Both the position numbers and the translations under genes were made by a program. The notes under the pieces were generated by a model. It was not told the DNA's origin. It did no database searches and saw only the letters and a program-made list of their open reading frames with translations. A stretch of DNA of 47,933 bases from Bacteroidales bacterium (lineage in GTDB: Bacteria; Bacteroidota; Bacteroidia; Bacteroidales; UBA1715), in NCBI GenBank assembly GCA_031286165.1, contig JAITUU010000018.1:1-47933 (forward strand), in the 5' to 3' direction. This document shows positions 1 to 7,665 of this stretch, one piece after another. The stretch's first letter is position 1. Each line of letters begins with the position of its first letter.

Positions 1-92
1 TGTAAAACTGAATATATCCATAACTGTTACTTGTTTTATTCTGAGGCAAATATATAAAATTATTTCTAATTACGGATAATCAAAAATATTTA

Positions 93-2102
93 GATAAAAA
101 ATTAATCGAACTCAGGTTAATATGTTTATTCGTTTTATGTTCAACTACATTTTTGTCTTTCGGACAATTTTTTACGATTGAAAATATAACAATAACCCCA
201 ACCATTCCTTACAAAAATAATACAATTACTATTTCAGCAAAAATAACGTCAAATAGTAATATTGAAGTACAAACTGTAAGATTAAATTATCGACATAAAT
301 ATCCATTAGAAGCATATATAACAGTAGATATGGCACCTTGTGGCACAGATGCCAACATATATTGCGCTACTATACCGGCAGTAGCAGATGTTGAATTTGG
401 GTTAGATTGGTTCATTGTAGCATCAGACCAATTTGGTACAAGAACGCAATTTGCCACACAAGAACTATATCCGGCTATTCCCGAAAATGACTTTTACGCT
501 CTTATCAGTACAGAATTACAAAACGGAACAATGCAAATAGAGAACCGAAGTTGTGTTTTAATAGACCCGGAAGAGAGTTATACTATTACAGTTACTCCCA
601 ATATTGGCTACAAATTACAACTTGGAAGTGTTTATATGCAATACAACACCCTTATTGGCTCATCTCACAAAATCACATTAGCACCAAATGCAGACGGTAC
701 TTATACACTCTTTGGAGCAACTCGTAATACCACTATTTATGCCACTTTTGACATGATAACGTATAACATTACAACCAATGCCGCAAATGGAGCTATTTTG
801 TTCAATACCAATCAATTACATTACGGCGAAAGTTGTACATTTACCGTAACGGCAAACGAGGGTTACGAATTTGAAGAAGGCAGTTTAACCGCTACAAACG
901 GCACAATTACCAAAAACGCGGACGGCTCTTACACGCTTTCCAATGTTACAGAAAATGCAACCGTTTCCGCCAATTTCATAGGAAAAAGGTATGACGTAAG
1001 CGTTGCTTCGGGCATAACGAATGGAAGTATTGTGCTAAACTCGAACACCATACAGCATGGTGGTAGGCTTGATTTTACCGTAACCCCAAACGAAGGCTAC
1101 ATACTTGAACCGGGAAGTTTAAAATCTTCCAATGGCAATGTTTACGGAACGGGGCAAGCAGACGCACACTATTTGATAAACGTTACGCAATCTGCCGTTA
1201 TTACGGCAAATTTTGTGCGCATTACCGATTTGTTCGATGCCGGAGATATTGCGGTTATTAACGCCTTGATAACCGAAAACGACTTGCAAAATGTCACCGT
1301 AGATGCTCCGAATTTATGGTTGTCGCCGGAAGGATTTGCCGCGTGGAACAACGACACGCCCAAACGTATTTTTATGATAATTGCAGGAAATAAGGGGCTG
1401 TCGGGGCACGCATCCGTTACAGGTCTAAGCGGTTTAACCTATTTGAGCGTAAGCAGCAATCACCTTTATGGAATTGATTTGAGCGGTTTAACCTCATTGG
1501 CAACGTTTCAAGGCGCATATCAAACCGTTTCCCTCACGCTAAACGGCAACGCCGAAACTGGCTACACGCTTGCCCTTCCGCTCAATAATCCTACCTTTGA
1601 TAATGCAGCAGTTTCCTACGCAGGCGGCGTACTCACCAGCACCGATAACAGCGTAACTTCGGTAGAGTTTACCGTAGAAACCGGCTTGGCGAGCTATCAA
1701 CTTTCGGGCACCATAACGTTCGACTATGCAGAAAAAGCACCGGCGTATTTCGTAACCTTCTCCGGCGAGGAAATTAGCATTGAGCAACAAGAAATTGAGC
1801 ACGGAAGCGTAGCCACGCGCCCCGAAAACCCTACGCGCGAGGGTTACAACTTCGCCGGTTGGTTCACCGAGCCGGCGTGCGAAAACGAATGGGATTTTGA
1901 CACGCAAACCGTAACCGCACACACTACGCTCTATGCTAAATGGGTTCTCCAAACGGAAACCGGCGTGAAAACGGTGCTTGCACTGGCTGCAAAACCGGTG
2001 GCGTATTATAATCTTTTGGGTCAAAAACTCAATGCAGCCCCCGAAAAAGGCATCTTCCTTGTGAAATATGCTGACGGACGGGTGGAGAAAGTTTTTAAAT
2101 AA
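93..2102 (+). CDS. T9SS cargo protein with InlB-like repeats; start codon apparently lost
   Basis: Secreted surface protein of unknown target. The first plausible start codon is TTG at 153, but the frame stays open upstream to position 45, and codons 96-167 encode a typical Sec signal peptide: KKLIELRLICLFVLC, then STTFLSFG before a Gln. No ATG exists in this frame. After an N-terminal Ig-like region come three copies of a roughly 75-residue module of the divergent InlB B-repeat type (conserved 'G.YEFEEGSL'-like and 'G.YTL.NVT..A.V.A.F' phrases). A short leucine-rich stretch follows (GLSGLTYLSV, DLSGLTSLATF), then a classic InlB/Flg_new repeat (PTREGYNFAGWFTEP to TTLYAKW). The C-terminus (YYNLLGQKL, KGIFLVKYADGRVEKVFK) fits a type A T9SS sorting signal. 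The product should therefore cross the outer membrane by T9SS. It is followed by a strong terminator. The domains are clear; the function is unknown. Confidence 0.8.
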   Translation, partial: DKKLIELRLICLFVLCSTTFLSFGQFFTIENITITPTIPYKNNTITISAKITSNSNIEVQTVRLNYRHKYPLEAYITVDMAPCGTDANIYCATIPAVADVEFGLDWFIVASDQFGTRTQFATQELYPAIPENDFYALISTELQNGTMQIENRSCVLIDPEESYTITVTPNIGYKLQLGSVYMQYNTLIGSSHKITLAPNADGTYTLFGATRNTTIYATFDMITYNITTNAANGAILFNTNQLHYGESCTFTVTANEGYEFEEGSLTATNGTITKNADGSYTLSNVTENATVSANFIGKRYDVSVASGITNGSIVLNSNTIQHGGRLDFTVTPNEGYILEPGSLKSSNGNVYGTGQADAHYLINVTQSAVITANFVRITDLFDAGDIAVINALITENDLQNVTVDAPNLWLSPEGFAAWNNDTPKRIFMIIAGNKGLSGHASVTGLSGLTYLSVSSNHLYGIDLSGLTSLATFQGAYQTVSLTLNGNAETGYTLALPLNNPTFDNAAVSYAGGVLTSTDNSVTSVEFTVETGLASYQLSGTITFDYAEKAPAYFVTFSGEEISIEQQEIEHGSVATRPENPTREGYNFAGWFTEPACENEWDFDTQTVTAHTTLYAKWVLQTETGVKTVLALAAKPVAYYNLLGQKLNAAPEKGIFLVKYADGRVEKVFK

Positions 2103-2128
2103 TTGAAAGTGGAAAATTGAAAATGAAA

Positions 2129-2166
2129 CCCCTCCTGCGAAGCGAAGTTTGCAGGAGGGGTTTTTT
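2129..2166 (+). terminator. Rho-independent terminator
   Basis: A perfect 10-bp stem, CCCCTCCTGC (2129-2138) with GCAGGAGGGG (2151-2160), encloses a 12-nt loop and is followed by six T. It lies 27 bp after the stop of the InlB-repeat gene. The minus-strand TonB receptor gene ends at 2206, so the hairpin separates two converging transcripts. Confidence 0.9.
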
Positions 2167-2205
2167 GTGTATTACGTCCCCCTTATGAGGAGAATTAGGG
2201 ACTTT

Positions 2206-4560
2206 TTAGAAATTAATCGTGTAACTGATATTCGGTATCGAAATAGCATTCATATAGTATTCGGGGCGATTGGCAGCAAAATTGAATCCTGAAAAACTTG
2301 GTTCTTTCGCTTGGGTGGCGTTTATCATTTTCAGGGCAAATTCGTGCGAGGTTTTTGCTTTGTTTATTTTGTAACTCACTGTGAATGAAAGCAGAAATTG
2401 TGTGTTAAGTTGATTTTCCCAAGCACGCTCGTTGTCATACACCACAGTTTGCGTGGCAATGGAGGCGGCTTCGTCAAACGGCGTGTAGCGTTCGCCGCCT
2501 TGCAACGTGGCGCGGGCATTGGCACTCAGCATATTTTGGCGGTTGCGCCCCATTTTCCACTCTTTTCCGCCCAAAGCGTTTATCACAAAATTGCGGTTGA
2601 AGCGCGTGTTGCGCCACACGCCATCGCTGCCCGTGTAGCGCGATTGGAACAATGAAGTGGTGAGAAGGTAGTAATATCCGCCATACAAATAGCGTTCGAG
2701 CGTGAGGTCGATACCGTAATTGCGCCCCTTGCCGTCATTGCTCAAAGCGTCCAACATCCAAAAATAGCGTTGGTTGATAATCGACATCGTGCCGTCATTG
2801 CCCACCGGAATATCGTAGAGAATTTGCAAATAAGGTTCTACTTTCAGGTGGAGATTTTGGAAAATAGACCAATCGTAGAGCAACACAAAGTGCTGCGCTT
2901 TGGCAAAATCCAAGTGTCGATTGACCAACTCATCGCCCGTTTCGGGAGTTTTTACAAAGTAATAGTCGGTATTTTCGCGGCGGCTGTGTTTGCCGTAGGC
3001 AATGCCGAAGGAATGGCGCGGAAACGCCCGCCAGCGAAGGCTTGCACGAGGTTCCACTACTGCTTTTTCGGTGAGGGCAAAATAACTGCCGTGCAGCCCA
3101 ACGTTTGCCGAAAGTTGGTCGGTAAATTGCACGAGCGACTGCGTAAACGCCTGATACGCCATGGTGTGTCCGCTGCCGCTGCCCACTGTGTGCATTTCGC
3201 CCGGCGGCACGGCAAAAGGATTTTCCACCGTTTGATAATCTAAATTGTAGAACAATCCGGTGGCGGTAAATCCGGTGCGGTTGGCGTGGCGCGAACTGAA
3301 TTTGGTGTTCACAAACGAAGAGAAAGCCACATCGTATTTGGTATTGTGCATATCTAAAACCCGGTGTTCCGTTTCTCCGTCAAAATGATTCATTTCTCCA
3401 ACGTTGAAATTATAATTCGTTGATATATTGCTTTTTACAAACATGTTTTCATTCAAAAACAAGCTATGCCCCACGCCGCCTACGGCTTTCGTTTGCTGAA
3501 TATCTTCATTGCCAAGAGCCTTGAAATCGGGCAAATTGTTGTTTATGGTATAATGGTCTTTCGTGCCAAATCCATACACCGAAAATACACCCGCCCGCCG
3601 CGTGGGGAGATTCACTTTGAACGATAAATCCTGATAGCGCAAACTCGCCGCATCGCCCACCAAATCGGGCAAAAGGTCGCCCACCAGAGCCATAGACGAG
3701 TAGCGGTAGTTGAATAAATACGATGCCCTCGCCCCTTTTTTCAACGGACCTTCGGAGCCGAACTCCACGCCGAGCGTACCAATTTGCGCTGTGTGCTCGT
3801 AGGTTTGATTGTTGCCGTTGCGCAACTGCATATCGAAAATTCCCGAAATCGCGTTGCCAAATTCCGCCGGGAAGGCACTCATAAAAAAGTCGGAGTTGTC
3901 CAACATTTGCGAACTCAGAGCCGTGAGCACGCCGCCGCCCACGCCCGACACATCGGAAAAGTGCGTGGGATTGACCGTTTCCACATCTTCCAAACGCCAC
4001 TGCAAAAACTGCGGCGAATTGCCGCGCACCGAAATCGCATTGCTCGTTACTCCGCCGGCAACACCGGCAAACGCCGTTACCAACCGCGCCGGGTCGTCAA
4101 ATCCGCCGGCAAAACGGCTCGCTTCCTCCACATTCAACATTCGCGCACCCACCAACGTCATTTCGTTGAGCGGCGACTCCTTGTTCACTCGCGGACGCAC
4201 CACCACTTCACTGAGCATTTGCACATTTTCGCGCATCACAATTTCGAGAAACACCTCACGAGCCGAACTCACCAGCACCTCGCGCGTAATGCTCGGCTCG
4301 TAGCCCACCAGCGAAGTTTCAATATCGTAGCGACCAATGGGCAAGTTGGTCAAACTAAACCGTCCCTGTTCATCGGTAACAGCACCTATGGCTGGACTTG
4401 AATTGCGCACCTGCACCGTAACAAAAGGCAGCGGTTGCCGCGAAACACCATCGGTTACTACGCCGCGAACAGTGCCAGAAGGCTGCGCCGCACACAAACC
4501 GGAATAAAACAGCGCAAGAAACACCACCACTGCGCGAACACTTATTTTTTGCATCATCAT
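2206..4560 (-). CDS. TonB-dependent receptor with CarboxypepD_reg domain
   Basis: Outer-membrane active transporter, 784 residues. A signal peptide (residues 1-25, ending GLCAAQ) is followed by a CarboxypepD_reg-like beta-sandwich (about 29-105, with GVVTDGVSRQPLPFVTVQV and DEQGRFSLTNLPIG). Next comes a plug domain (about 115-250, with ISVRGNSPQFLQWRLEDV and FPAEFGNAISGIFDMQLRNG) and a 22-strand-type barrel ending in the terminal Phe common in outer-membrane proteins (ISYTINF). No SusD-like partner is adjacent, so polysaccharide uptake is not implied; the substrate is unknown. The annotated start has three Met codons in a row. It has its own promoter at 4579-4610. The neighbouring LytTR regulator gene, on the same strand upstream, could control it, which is inference only. 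Confidence 0.88.
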   Translation of the reverse strand: MMMQKISVRAVVVFLALFYSGLCAAQPSGTVRGVVTDGVSRQPLPFVTVQVRNSSPAIGAVTDEQGRFSLTNLPIGRYDIETSLVGYEPSITREVLVSSAREVFLEIVMRENVQMLSEVVVRPRVNKESPLNEMTLVGARMLNVEEASRFAGGFDDPARLVTAFAGVAGGVTSNAISVRGNSPQFLQWRLEDVETVNPTHFSDVSGVGGGVLTALSSQMLDNSDFFMSAFPAEFGNAISGIFDMQLRNGNNQTYEHTAQIGTLGVEFGSEGPLKKGARASYLFNYRYSSMALVGDLLPDLVGDAASLRYQDLSFKVNLPTRRAGVFSVYGFGTKDHYTINNNLPDFKALGNEDIQQTKAVGGVGHSLFLNENMFVKSNISTNYNFNVGEMNHFDGETEHRVLDMHNTKYDVAFSSFVNTKFSSRHANRTGFTATGLFYNLDYQTVENPFAVPPGEMHTVGSGSGHTMAYQAFTQSLVQFTDQLSANVGLHGSYFALTEKAVVEPRASLRWRAFPRHSFGIAYGKHSRRENTDYYFVKTPETGDELVNRHLDFAKAQHFVLLYDWSIFQNLHLKVEPYLQILYDIPVGNDGTMSIINQRYFWMLDALSNDGKGRNYGIDLTLERYLYGGYYYLLTTSLFQSRYTGSDGVWRNTRFNRNFVINALGGKEWKMGRNRQNMLSANARATLQGGERYTPFDEAASIATQTVVYDNERAWENQLNTQFLLSFTVSYKINKAKTSHEFALKMINATQAKEPSFSGFNFAANRPEYYMNAISIPNISYTINF

Positions 4561-4578
4561 GAAATTTTAAATTTCCGG

Positions 4579-4610
4579 CAAAAGTATAAAGGCAGTGGCG
4601 GAGAGCCAAA
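4579..4610 (-). promoter_or_regulatory. Bacteroidota-type promoter for the TonB receptor
   Basis: On the minus strand the -33 element TTTG (4610-4607) is followed by a 20-nt spacer and the -7 element TACTTTTG (4586-4579), an exact match to TAnnTTTG. The predicted start lies about 10-15 nt before the ATG at 4560. Confidence 0.7.
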
Positions 4611-4627
4611 GAAATGGGGTATATCGC

Positions 4628-5563
4628 CTACTTTTGGGGCGAATAGTCAGTGATTTTCATCTGTTCCACAAGGTGTGCGCGGTAGGTTTTGGAAATGGGA
4701 ATTTCCACCGGCGGCACGCGCAGCCACAATTTCAGCCCTTTCAGATTTGCTACGCAGTAAATATTCACCATAAACGCGCGGTGGCAACGTACCAAAAACG
4801 GATAATCGCGCAGCACATCTTCCACCTGCCGCAGGGTTACGCGCAGTGTTTTTTGCAGCACCGCATCGTTCACTTTATACGCAATGTGCACATAATTGTC
4901 CGAAGATTCCAAGTAAACCAATTCGTGCGGAAAGAGCGTGAGCGTGTCTTTGGTGGCACTCGGAAGGGTAATGAGCGATTGCTCTTTGGGCACTTCTTTT
5001 TGCAAACGGAAGGCTAATTTTTCGTTTTGGCTTGCCGTTTCGTGCAAAACAGTACGCAAACTTCTGTTTTTCAGCCAATAAAATCCCACATACACCGGCA
5101 GAAATCCCACCATATATACGATTAACGAATTGGAATACAATGCTTTGTAAAACGAAATGGGAGTATTCATATAGTGGGAGAGCAACACATAATCGTACAG
5201 CGAAATGCCGAGCCAACTCAAAAAAAGAAGAAAAACGGCGAGCGAGAGAAATTGTCCCTTGGTGGAATGTGCGCTGCCAAACGCTCGCGGAAATAGCAAG
5301 GGAAGCAGATACACCACCACGCAGGAACTCACAGCAGCAATGAGGGTGTGAAAACCCACAAAACGCGCCACACGAGCGAAACTAATATCACTCACAGGGG
5401 TAAATTCAAGAATAAAATAGGAAATAATACTCAGTATCAAAAACACGCCGGCGGTTACAATCGCCGCAAATTTCCACTGATTTCGCAACGGCGGCAATGG
5501 TTGTTTCAGCCACCCGCGCACGTTTTCCAAAATAATGGCAAGTGATTTTCTGTTCAATTTCAT
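4628..5563 (-). CDS. Membrane-anchored LytTR family transcriptional regulator
   Basis: 311 residues. Four hydrophobic segments (about residues 32-52, 66-90, 104-125 and 141-163) form a membrane module. A short linker with coiled-coil character (about 167-190) leads to a LytTR DNA-binding domain (about 195-300). Typical LytTR features are ELVYLESSDNYVHI, the TLRVTLRQVEDVL helix, FLVRCHRAFMVN and the final SKTYRAHL. LytTR proteins bind short direct repeats upstream of target genes and often control surface or exported proteins. There is no receiver domain or separate histidine kinase, so the membrane segments probably sense the signal directly (inference). The gene is divergent from the 5764-7556 operon and lies upstream of the TonB receptor, so both are candidate targets. 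The promoter lies so close to the ATG that the mRNA may be almost leaderless. Confidence 0.88.
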   Translation of the reverse strand: MKLNRKSLAIILENVRGWLKQPLPPLRNQWKFAAIVTAGVFLILSIISYFILEFTPVSDISFARVARFVGFHTLIAAVSSCVVVYLLPLLFPRAFGSAHSTKGQFLSLAVFLLFLSWLGISLYDYVLLSHYMNTPISFYKALYSNSLIVYMVGFLPVYVGFYWLKNRSLRTVLHETASQNEKLAFRLQKEVPKEQSLITLPSATKDTLTLFPHELVYLESSDNYVHIAYKVNDAVLQKTLRVTLRQVEDVLRDYPFLVRCHRAFMVNIYCVANLKGLKLWLRVPPVEIPISKTYRAHLVEQMKITDYSPQK

Positions 5564-5568
5564 GACGG

Positions 5569-5600
5569 CAAAAATAGTGCTTTCGCGCTACTTTCGCAAA
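5569..5600 (-). promoter_or_regulatory. Promoter of the LytTR regulator, very close to the ATG
   Basis: Minus strand: TTTG (5600-5597), a 20-nt spacer, then TATTTTTG (5576-5569), an exact TAnnTTTG match. The last base of the -7 box is 5 nt before the ATG at 5563, so transcription would begin at or within a few bases of the start codon. Confidence 0.65.
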
Positions 5601-5631
5601 GTATAGCATATAAAAAAATCCCTAAAATCTC

Positions 5632-5662
5632 TTGCGTGTTACTAAAAAGTAACATATATTTG
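5632..5662 (+). promoter_or_regulatory. Promoter of the barrel/DUF2141/EFR1 operon
   Basis: TTG at 5632-5634, a 20-nt spacer and TATATTTG at 5655-5662 match the Bacteroidota -33/-7 consensus. The leader to the ATG at 5764 would be about 95 nt. A perfect dyad fills most of the spacer. Confidence 0.72.
5638..5653. promoter_or_regulatory. Operator-like perfect dyad between -33 and -7
   Basis: GTTACT-AAAA-AGTAAC: six-base arms with a 4-bp gap, placed exactly between the two promoter elements. The geometry suits a dimeric helix-turn-helix repressor. Which protein binds is not known. LytTR proteins usually use direct repeats, so the neighbouring regulator is not an obvious match. Confidence 0.55.
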
Positions 5663-5763
5663 CAGCGGAATTGAAATCAAACAGAAGTTGCAGCGTTGCA
5701 ATTTTTTTTGAGTGAAATGTTTCCAATAAGTAACAAATAAAAATAATCATAAAAACAGAAAAA

Positions 5764-6360
5764 ATGAAACGATTTTTTACAATTACTGTTGCCGCGCTGT
5801 TGGCAATGTGCGCGGTGGCGCAAGAGGAAGTGCAGGAGAAAATAACCAGACAAGCATTGGAGGTGGAGAGCCTTTTTCCCATGTTTTTTACGGGCGGATT
5901 TCACGCGGGCGTGGGTTATCGGCTCAACGATTTTCGGGTGCGCGTGAGTGTGATAAACGGCGGCACCTACAATGCCGAAACTGCCGGCGTGCACAATTCT
6001 TCTGCCGATTTCAACCGCTTTTACAAAACTTCGCCCGGCGTTTTCTTGGGCTACAATGTGTGGAAAGACTTGGAAGTTTATACGTTTTTGGAGTTTCACA
6101 CGTTTGAAATAGAGCAAAAAAGCACGGGCGCACGGCAAAAATTGCACAGCACCGATTGCGGTGGCGGCGTGGGTTATCAGTTTTTTGTGTGGAAGGGAAT
6201 TTACATTCAGCCCGCGTTTCATGTCTATCTGCGCAAAAGTCAAAATTTGGATTTCGGCACGGAAATCTACTCGATTCCCAACGTGGATTTGTCGCCCGTC
6301 ATTCGGCTTGGCTACCGCTTTTGGAGCCGCCCGAAACACTATCATTGGAGCCTTTTTTAG
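5764..6360 (+). CDS. Small outer-membrane beta-barrel-like protein
   Basis: 198 residues, not matched to a named family. A clear signal peptide (MKRFFTITVAALLAMCAVAQ) is followed by alternating hydrophobic strands with Gly and aromatic residues: FHAGVGYRLNDFRVRVSVI, GVFLGYNVWKDLEVYTFLEF, GGGVGYQFFVWKGIYIQPAF and VIRLGYRFW. This pattern is typical of a small eight-strand type barrel in the outer membrane. It is the first gene of a three-gene operon, with 18 bp to the DUF2141 gene. The start at 5764 gives the complete signal peptide. The role is unknown. Confidence 0.75.
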   Translation: MKRFFTITVAALLAMCAVAQEEVQEKITRQALEVESLFPMFFTGGFHAGVGYRLNDFRVRVSVINGGTYNAETAGVHNSSADFNRFYKTSPGVFLGYNVWKDLEVYTFLEFHTFEIEQKSTGARQKLHSTDCGGGVGYQFFVWKGIYIQPAFHVYLRKSQNLDFGTEIYSIPNVDLSPVIRLGYRFWSRPKHYHWSLF

Positions 6361-6378
6361 AAACACAAACAACACACA

Positions 6379-6798
6379 ATGAGTAAATTAGCAATGATTT
6401 CAGTGCTTCTATTCGTGAGTGCTTCGGCATTTTCGCAAACAAAAACCGTGGAAATAGAGATACATAACGCGGTAAAAAACGGCGGAACGGTATATATTTC
6501 GGTGTCGCAAACGGCGGAAGCGTACAAAAATCGCACGCCCGACAAGGTTTTTCGCGCCACGCCAACGGAAAGCATTGTGCGAAAGGAAGTTACGCTGCCC
6601 ATGGGCAACTGCGTGATAAACGCTTTTCAAGACCGCAACGCGAACGAGAAGTGCGACAGCAATTTTTTCGGAATGCCCAAAGAGCCGGTGGGCATCAGCC
6701 GTTGGGACGGCAGCGGCATACCCGGAAATTTCGAGAAACACAAGGTGCGAATTGACGAAAAAACGCAAAAAATCACCGTAAATTTATACGAATTATGA
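6379..6798 (+). CDS. DUF2141 family exported protein
   Basis: 139 residues with a signal peptide (MSKLAMISVLLFVSASAFSQ). The mature part matches the DUF2141 pattern: an opening strand (VEIEIHNAVKNGGTVYISV), a central Gly/Cys turn (LPMGNCVINAFQDRNANEKCD) and the acidic FQDRNANEKCDSNFFGMPKEP segment with its typical 'D.N.N...D....G.P.E' spacing. Members are small periplasmic or secreted beta-sandwich proteins of unknown function. The stop codon overlaps the ATG of the EFR1 gene by 4 nt (ATGA), so the two are translationally coupled. Confidence 0.82.
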   Translation: MSKLAMISVLLFVSASAFSQTKTVEIEIHNAVKNGGTVYISVSQTAEAYKNRTPDKVFRATPTESIVRKEVTLPMGNCVINAFQDRNANEKCDSNFFGMPKEPVGISRWDGSGIPGNFEKHKVRIDEKTQKITVNLYEL

Positions 6799-7556
6799 CA
6801 GGAATTTATTTCAGCGGAACGGGCAATACACGCCACTGCGTAGAGCGGTTTGTGCAATGCTTTGATGCTAAAAATCAAGCATTTTCGATAGAAAATCCCG
6901 AAATTGCACGTTTGCTGCAACCCGAAGAAATTATCGTGTTCGGGCACCCTACGCATTTCAGCAACGCGCCCAAAATGGTGCGCGATTTTATTGCGAATCA
7001 CAAGGACTTATTTCGCGGAAAGCGCGTGTTTATCATTGCCACTATGGGGCTTTTCAGCGGCGATGGTGCAGGTTGTTCGGCGCGAATTTTCCGCACAATA
7101 GGAGCGCAGGTTATCGGTGCTTTGCACCTGAAAATGCCTGACTGCATTGGCGACAAAAAAATGCTACTCAAACCGTTGGAAGAAAACAAACGGCTTGTGC
7201 GCGAGGCGGACGAAAAAATTTGCACCGCCGCCGAACGCTTGAAACAGGGCAATCCCACGCAAGATGGATTGAGTATGTTTCACCACATTGCCGGACTTTT
7301 CGGACAACGACTGTGGTTTTACGGCAAAACGCGCAGCTACCAAAACGCCCCGAAGATTGACCACGAAAAATGCACCGCCTGCGGTGTGTGCGTGCCACTT
7401 TGCCCCATGAAAAACCTCAAAATCGCGAACGGAACAATTACGCACAGAAAGCGTTGTACGATGTGTTACCGCTGCCTGAGCCACTGCCCCACGCAAGCAA
7501 TCACCATTTTGGGCAAAGAGGTGTATGAGCAGTGCCGGGCGGAGCGGTATGTATGA
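6795..7556 (+). CDS. EFR1-type flavodoxin/ferredoxin fusion protein
   Basis: 253 residues. The N-terminal half is a flavodoxin-like fold with the phosphate-binding loop FSGTGNT at residues 6-12, followed by strand VFGHPTHFSNAP. The C-terminal half holds two [4Fe-4S] motifs: Cys193, 196, 199 and 203 (CTACGVCVPLC) and Cys221, 224, 227 and 231 (CTMCYRCLSHC). This is the EFR1 family layout, found mostly in anaerobes and thought to move low-potential electrons. No membrane segment is seen, so it is cytoplasmic. Sharing an operon with a barrel protein and an exported DUF2141 protein is unusual, because electron carrier and partners sit in different compartments. Confidence 0.88.
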   Translation: MTGIYFSGTGNTRHCVERFVQCFDAKNQAFSIENPEIARLLQPEEIIVFGHPTHFSNAPKMVRDFIANHKDLFRGKRVFIIATMGLFSGDGAGCSARIFRTIGAQVIGALHLKMPDCIGDKKMLLKPLEENKRLVREADEKICTAAERLKQGNPTQDGLSMFHHIAGLFGQRLWFYGKTRSYQNAPKIDHEKCTACGVCVPLCPMKNLKIANGTITHRKRCTMCYRCLSHCPTQAITILGKEVYEQCRAERYV

Positions 7557-7665
7557 TAAATGTCATATACAAACATGTTGAATAAGAATAAAAACACGGC
7601 TGTATTATATATTTTTTTATGTTCTTTTGCAGCAGTAATACTAACATAAAACGATTATAAAAATT

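Noticed and set aside
3784..4401. 205-codon plus-strand open frame over the TonB receptor
   Set aside because: Antisense shadow of a well-supported receptor gene; Arg/His-rich and with no domain.
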